A stretch of 47,248 bases of DNA from a virus. Under the pieces are notes generated by a model. The model was given only the letters and a program-made list of their open reading frames with translations, made no database searches and had not been told where the DNA came from. Location: positions 1 to 47,248 of the IMG/VR virus record IMGVR_UViG_3300013004_003355; one strand, given 5' to 3'. The position numbers and the translations under genes are program-made. The number at the start of each line of letters is the position of its first letter. The first letter of the stretch is position 1. Positions 43,358-47,248 of the stretch are shown piece after piece.

Positions 43358-44185
43358 ATGGGAATACAGATTCTAAATAAAGACGTAAGTGTTATTTCTA
43401 ATGTTATGGTAACACCAAAAGCAAGTATTGGTAGTATATTTGGTACAACTGGTTGGGCAAGTGGAGGTGGATTTGCACCTGGAGATTTTGCTTTTAATGA
43501 TGGGAATATTGATTACACAACAAATACTGTGACTTTTACTAAAAGTGGTAGGTTGTATATTGAAGGTGTTGCTGATGGTGAACAGGAATCACAAGGTTAT
43601 CTAAATGGTCAACAAATGTTTTTCTATTCAATATCTGCAAGTGCAATAGCAAACCCAAATCAATTTAACGACTTGAATGGTGCTTATAATGACTTATTTT
43701 ATTTTGGAAGATATGGAGTATTTGATGTAAGTATTGGTAATACTATGTATTTTATTAACTTTGGTGCAGGTAGTCCTTTTGATTCTTCTGTGGGTACTGC
43801 AACCTTTAGAATTAATAGTTTTACAGGAACACTTATTGATAGTTTTACAGCAACTAAGGTTGGAGGTTGTTATCTTACAACAGCAACAGTTCAGTTTAAA
43901 GGATTGTTAGATGACGGTCCTGAGTTAACGGCAATGAGAACATTGAGAGAGCATTACAGAGGTGACGTGTATTACGATGATTTGATTGCAGAGTATTACC
44001 AAAATGCAGGATTAATTATTCAAGGAATTGAGAACAGCTTAGATCCAAGTGTTGACTACGAATTTATTTATCAAAGTGTTCTAAAAGTTAAAGACTACGT
44101 AGACCAATCTATGTGGATAGAGGGGTGGAATGAATATTACGAAACCTATTTAACTTTAAAAGCCAAATATATTATAAATGTTTAA
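43358..44185 (+). CDS. Fibre-associated protein with C-terminal CYLTTA domain
   Basis: A 275-residue protein starting one base after the SHAEG fibre stop. The N-terminal 165 residues are beta-rich (YTTNTVTFTKSGRLYIEGVA, NTMYFINFGAG). The C-terminal 100 residues begin GGCYLTTATVQFKGLLDDGP, then ELTAMRTLREHYRGDVYYDD and IAEYYQNAGLIIQGIENS. These match the CFIATA...EL..LR.FRD......G.....YY..AP.I pattern found at the C-terminus of many surface and phage proteins. Likely a tip or accessory adhesin cotranscribed with the fibre; function of the CYLTTA module is not known. Confidence 0.7.
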   Translation: MGIQILNKDVSVISNVMVTPKASIGSIFGTTGWASGGGFAPGDFAFNDGNIDYTTNTVTFTKSGRLYIEGVADGEQESQGYLNGQQMFFYSISASAIANPNQFNDLNGAYNDLFYFGRYGVFDVSIGNTMYFINFGAGSPFDSSVGTATFRINSFTGTLIDSFTATKVGGCYLTTATVQFKGLLDDGPELTAMRTLREHYRGDVYYDDLIAEYYQNAGLIIQGIENSLDPSVDYEFIYQSVLKVKDYVDQSMWIEGWNEYYETYLTLKAKYIINV

Positions 44186-44206
44186 TGTTTATACACTTTA
44201 ATAAAA

Positions 44207-44237
44207 CTTGGCTTATAAAATCTTTATTATTATATTA
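44207..44237 (+). promoter_or_regulatory. Bacteroidota-type promoter for polymerase-like gene
   Basis: CTTGGCT (44207-44213), 16 bases, TTATATTA (44230-44237), start codon at 44254 preceded by AAAGGTT. A degenerate late-like box TGTTTATA lies further upstream (44186-44193). Confidence 0.6.
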
Positions 44238-44253
44238 TTAGAAAATAAAGGTT

Positions 44254-45531
44254 ATGTATTGGTTAGTAGAAACTAAAGATCAATTAAGAGAATTTTTTAA
44301 TCAGGACTATAAAGAAGTCTTTGTTGAGATTATTCCTTATCATAACCATATTCATCCTGCTTTAAATGATGTATGTTTAGTCTATATTAGACCAACTTAT
44401 GATTCTAAAGGATATATGTTTTGTATTGACCACAGTGAAACAATGTCACTTGGAAAAACATATCTTGAAAAATTATTAAAACATATAGACACAGTTTATG
44501 TTAGGGATAAAAAATCATTTCTATACTACTTTCAATTAAATAAAGTAACAGATATTTCTTCTATTAAACATATAGAAACACCATCTGAACCTGTATTTGA
44601 TATTTTTTATAGGAAACATCCTAATAAAACAGATATTAATAAAATAATTCCTATAGTTAAGCATTATGAGGTTTGTGAGAATATTTATACTCAACTCCAA
44701 CAAATTATATTGGACCCAAAACCAGAATATGTTAAATTTTATAATAAAGGTGCTTTAGCATTTTTTGGAATTGAAAAGAATGGAATTAAAATTAATGAAG
44801 ACAAGTTTTATAAATACTATGAACCAAATAATAGCTTATACTCGATACACGATAGTAGGGTGTTTACTCAATATAACCTTAATACTACAACCAGACGCCC
44901 ATCCAATGCATTTAATAGCATTAACTTCGCTGCTCTAAAGAAAGACAACCACTCAAGAGCAAGCTTTATACCACAAAACAATGAATTTCTTGAAATTGAT
45001 ATTTCTGCATACCATCCGACTTTGGCTGGACAACTGGTTTCTCATGAATTTAGTAACCCTGATATTCACGCTGATTTTGCTAGCATGTATGGCGTAGACT
45101 ACGCTAAAGCAAAAGAACTAACATTTAAGCAGTTATATGGAGGAGTATTTGAAGAATACAAATCACTTCCATTTTTCCAAAAAATTCAAACATATGTTCA
45201 AAAACAATGGAAATTGTTTAATGAACAAGGCTTTATTAACGCCCCTATATCAGGTTATATGTTTAAAAAGGATTCATTAGAGAATATGAATCCACAAAAA
45301 TTATTCAATTATATTTTACAAAACCTAGAAACATCTACAAACATAAGTATACTACTTAAGATTCATAAGATATTAACAGGTAAAAATACTAAAATAGTTT
45401 TATACACATATGACTCATTTCTACTTGATTGGGATGAAGATGAAGAGCAAGAATTAGAACAGATCAAAAATATATTTAAGGAAATGAAGTTATCAATAAA
45501 AATTAATGGAGGGAAGAATTATGACTTTTAA
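44254..45531 (+). CDS. Compact family A DNA polymerase-like protein
   Basis: A 425-residue protein with the ordered signatures of family A polymerases. GALAFFGIEKNGIKINEDKF resembles the LA.LE..GI.ID segment before the fingers. NTTTRRPSNAFNSINFAAL is like the TGRLSS..PNLQNI motif. Motif A is EIDISAYHPTLAGQLVSHE (catalytic Asp249; the steric-gate Glu reads His). Motif B is AKAKELTFKQLYGG (Lys287, Phe291, Tyr295; the upstream Arg reads Tyr). Motif C is YTYDSFLLDW (Asp387; the next acidic residue reads Ser). The N-terminal 100 residues look like a 3'-5' exonuclease fold without its acidic residues. It lies with gp32 and uvsX under a host-type promoter, so replication or repair is the likely job. 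It is smaller than PolA (about 600 residues even for the Klenow part) and may have changed activity. Confidence 0.75.
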   Translation: MYWLVETKDQLREFFNQDYKEVFVEIIPYHNHIHPALNDVCLVYIRPTYDSKGYMFCIDHSETMSLGKTYLEKLLKHIDTVYVRDKKSFLYYFQLNKVTDISSIKHIETPSEPVFDIFYRKHPNKTDINKIIPIVKHYEVCENIYTQLQQIILDPKPEYVKFYNKGALAFFGIEKNGIKINEDKFYKYYEPNNSLYSIHDSRVFTQYNLNTTTRRPSNAFNSINFAALKKDNHSRASFIPQNNEFLEIDISAYHPTLAGQLVSHEFSNPDIHADFASMYGVDYAKAKELTFKQLYGGVFEEYKSLPFFQKIQTYVQKQWKLFNEQGFINAPISGYMFKKDSLENMNPQKLFNYILQNLETSTNISILLKIHKILTGKNTKIVLYTYDSFLLDWDEDEEQELEQIKNIFKEMKLSIKINGGKNYDF

Positions 45532-45964
45532 ATCAAACTATGATATGTATGACGCGAACAACGCTAATATTAAGGATTTGAATAATAAGTTATTTTGCAC
45601 ATTCACAAGTGGTGAGGAATTAGATGAGTTGGTAAGTGAATTATCTACTGTCTACACTATCATGTACAACAAAATGTTTGTGTTATTTGTTAAAAGCACA
45701 AATGAATATGTTATCACATATAATGTCGATCAAGGTAATGTAAATTCAATCCCCGAGAATACAATTCTAGTTCATCGTAAAAAAGAAACCAATACACTTT
45801 ATACTATAAACGCTCTAAATGAACTTATTAAAAAGTTGAATGGAGGAGTAGTTGATATGGCTTATAGAGTAAATTGGCCTCACTATAAAAATAGTATATT
45901 ATTAACCCAACATAATGAATTAAAACAATTGAATACAAAGGTATTCAAGATCATTGAATTATAA
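45521..45964 (+). CDS. Hypothetical protein between polymerase and gp32
   Basis: A 147-residue protein of unknown family. I choose ATG 45521 because GGAGGG (45508-45513) lies seven bases before it, the clearest Shine-Dalgarno-like site in the window; the in-frame ATG at 45506 would add five residues. It overlaps the polymerase gene by 11 bases. Strand-rich sequence (YTIMYNKMFVLFVKSTNEYV) and NELIKKLNGGVVDMAYRVNW are visible; no catalytic motif. Context suggests an accessory replication or transcription protein. Confidence 0.6.
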   Translation: MTFKSNYDMYDANNANIKDLNNKLFCTFTSGEELDELVSELSTVYTIMYNKMFVLFVKSTNEYVITYNVDQGNVNSIPENTILVHRKKETNTLYTINALNELIKKLNGGVVDMAYRVNWPHYKNSILLTQHNELKQLNTKVFKIIEL

Positions 45965-46024
45965 GGTACGTAACGTTAAAGAAACACTACGAGAAAAGGC
46001 ATTTTAAAAGCTTGTATTAGCTAA

Positions 46025-46056
46025 CTTGGCCTATTAATAAAAATGTAGTATATTAA
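46025..46056 (+). promoter_or_regulatory. Bacteroidota-type promoter for gp32/uvsX
   Basis: CTTGGCC (46025-46031), 16 bases, GTATATTAA (46048-46056). It is the weakest match of the six but keeps the spacing. ATG at 46084 follows AAACCAAATAAAA. Nothing else is seen in 45965-46083. Confidence 0.55.
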
Positions 46057-46083
46057 ATAGTAACAATTTAAAACCAAATAAAA

Positions 46084-46932
46084 ATGGACATCAATGCGAT
46101 TAAACAGAGATTAAGCTCTCTACAGTCATCAGGCGCCAAGAAAGAAAAGGTTGACTATTCCAAGTATTATTGGAAGCCTAAAGCCGAAGGTAAGTATCAA
46201 ATCCGAGTGGTACCTTCAGTATTAAACAAGAGTAACCCATTTCAAGAAGTGTTCGTACACTACGGGTTCTCAAAATTCCCAATTTATGCTCTAACCAACT
46301 GGGGTGAAAAAGATCCAATTGTTGAGTTTGCAAAATCACTTCGTACTACACAAGAAAAAGAAAACTGGCAATTGGCTAAGAAATTAGATCCAAAAATGAG
46401 AGTTTTTGCTCCTGTAGTTGTTCGTGGTGAAGAAGAAAAAGGTGTTCGCCTTTGGGAGTTCGGAAAAGAAATCTATATGCAATTATTAGGTATTGCTGAG
46501 GATGAGGATTATGGAGATTTCACTGACATCAACGAAGGACGTGACTTTACAGTTGATGTAGTAACAGGTGATATTGGTGGTCGTCAAGGATTGAAATCAT
46601 CAATTCGTGTTAAACCTAAAACGTCACCACTAGGTTCTGATAAAGAAACTATCAAAATGTGGTTAACTGAGCAACCAAATGTTCTTGAGTTACAACGCAA
46701 AACTGCGTTTGATGATCTTAAAACTATTTTAGCTAATTTCTTAAACCCAGAAGTTGAAGAAACAGTAGCAGTTGAAGTAGATGAAGATGAAGATCCGATC
46801 ATTGCTAAAGCACAAGAAGAGCCTAAAACAAACTATAGTTTGAAGGCAGCACCAGTAGCTAAAGTATCTAAAGCGGATAAGTTCGACGCTTTGTTTGACG
46901 ACGAAGAAGAAGGCGAAGGCTCACCATTCTAA
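46084..46932 (+). CDS. Single-stranded DNA-binding protein (gp32-like)
   Basis: A 282-residue protein (T4 gp32 301). A basic N-terminus with KQRLSSLQ is the cooperativity region; YSKYYWKPKAEGKYQIRVVP and FVHYGFSKFPIYALTNWGEK begin the OB fold; LWEFGKEIYMQLLGIAEDED and KSSIRVKPKTSPLG continue it. The C-terminus is acidic (FDALFDDEEEGEGSPF), as in T4 gp32. The protein contains no cysteine, so the zinc-binding site of T4 gp32 (His and three Cys) is absent. It coats ssDNA and serves replication and recombination with UvsX, whose gene follows. Confidence 0.9.
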   Translation: MDINAIKQRLSSLQSSGAKKEKVDYSKYYWKPKAEGKYQIRVVPSVLNKSNPFQEVFVHYGFSKFPIYALTNWGEKDPIVEFAKSLRTTQEKENWQLAKKLDPKMRVFAPVVVRGEEEKGVRLWEFGKEIYMQLLGIAEDEDYGDFTDINEGRDFTVDVVTGDIGGRQGLKSSIRVKPKTSPLGSDKETIKMWLTEQPNVLELQRKTAFDDLKTILANFLNPEVEETVAVEVDEDEDPIIAKAQEEPKTNYSLKAAPVAKVSKADKFDALFDDEEEGEGSPF

Positions 46933-46948
46933 ATAAATAAAAACTTAT

Positions 46949-47248
46949 ATGGCCAAAAAGAAAGAATCTTTAATGACAGCGGTCTCTGCTGAAATGAAAG
47001 CTAGTTTTAATCTAGATAAATTTAAAGAAAAAAAACTACTTAACACAACTGTTAAGTTTAAAGAACAAAGATGGATTCCATTTTCTGAAGCATTACAAGA
47101 TTCAACTTCACTTCCGGGTGCAGCAGTAGGACATATTAATCTCTTAAGAGGACACAGTAACACAGGTAAAACAACAGCATTACTTGAGTTGGCAATTAAT
47201 GCCCAGAAAATGGGCATTTTGCCTGTGTTTATTATTACAGAGATGAAA
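46949..47248 (+). CDS. uvsX: RecA-like recombinase UvsX, truncated by window end
   Basis: The first 100 residues are visible. GHINLLRGHSNTGKTTALLE contains Walker A GHSNTGKT (68-75), and the preceding LPGAAVGHINLLRG is the usual core entry of UvsX (in T4, ...G.....GPSKSFKS-type loop). Length beyond is unknown because the frame runs to the window edge. It pairs with gp32 in strand exchange and recombination-dependent replication. It starts 17 bases after the gp32 stop and probably shares its promoter. Confidence 0.88.
   Translation, partial: MAKKKESLMTAVSAEMKASFNLDKFKEKKLLNTTVKFKEQRWIPFSEALQDSTSLPGAAVGHINLLRGHSNTGKTTALLELAINAQKMGILPVFIITEMK

Noticed and set aside
44160-44214. AAGCCAA...TTGGCTT as a terminator after the adhesin gene
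   Set aside because: The loop would be over 40 bases and no T-tract follows directly; the TTGGCT is better explained as a -33 box.
45506-45964. Start at ATG 45506
   Set aside because: GGAGGG overlaps that start codon and is well spaced for ATG 45521 instead; the difference is only five residues.

Overview
The window is a continuous piece of a large AT-rich T4-like myovirus genome. All credible genes lie on the + strand. The T4-type morphogenesis set is recognisable from protein motifs: terminase large subunit, portal, prohead protease, scaffold, major capsid, neck/tail-completion proteins, sheath, tube, gp26/gp51-like hub proteins, tape measure, hub with a lytic domain and several fibres. 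At the right end come replication genes: a polA-like polymerase, gp32 and uvsX, the last cut by the window edge. I saw no tRNA, integrase, transposon or CRISPR array. The likely host is a member of the Bacteroidota. Six non-structural transcription starts carry a box pair, TTTGGCT then about 16 bases then TTATATTTA, that fits the Bacteroidota consensus (TTTG at -33, TAnnTTTG at -7), and most genes lack a strong Shine-Dalgarno.

Layout. 1-1038 is a membrane-segment protein that may be an internal head protein. 1160-8175 is accessory: an FAD oxidoreductase, a VWA/metallopeptidase plus MoxR ATPase plus unknown-protein operon, a DUF6884-like protein, and a small cluster of MORN-like, glycosyltransferase-like and P-loop kinase genes. 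8201-18111 is DNA packaging and head (terL, portal, three core-type proteins, gp21, gp22, gp23). 18193-25628 is phoH, neck, tail terminator, sheath, tube and gp26/gp51. 25668-35064 is tape measure and baseplate/hub. 35064-44185 is fibres and adhesins built from low-complexity, collagen-like and SHAEG beta-roll repeats, with two small paralogous helical proteins between them. 44254-47248 is replication/recombination.

Two promoter classes divide these modules. The host-like two-box promoters precede accessory and replication genes. A short motif, TATTTATA, sits about 13-30 bases before most structural transcription units (84 bases in one case) with no -33 box, and is the likely late promoter. 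It is the reverse complement of the classical T4 late box TATAAATA and shares an ATATTTA core with the host-like -7 box. Rho-independent terminators separate several units (after gp21, gp23, gp19, gp51 and the FAD oxidoreductase).

The observations I rate highest are: (i) the gp51-like reading frame has no usual start codon and is joined to gp26 by a T7 run in a +1/-2 register, between tube and tape measure, exactly where other tailed phages use a programmed frameshift for tail-assembly chaperones; (ii) a compact, diverged family A DNA polymerase in a T4-type genome; (iii) the MoxR/VWA-peptidase/unknown operon; (iv) the two-class promoter architecture. All homology statements are from reading the translations; no database search was run.
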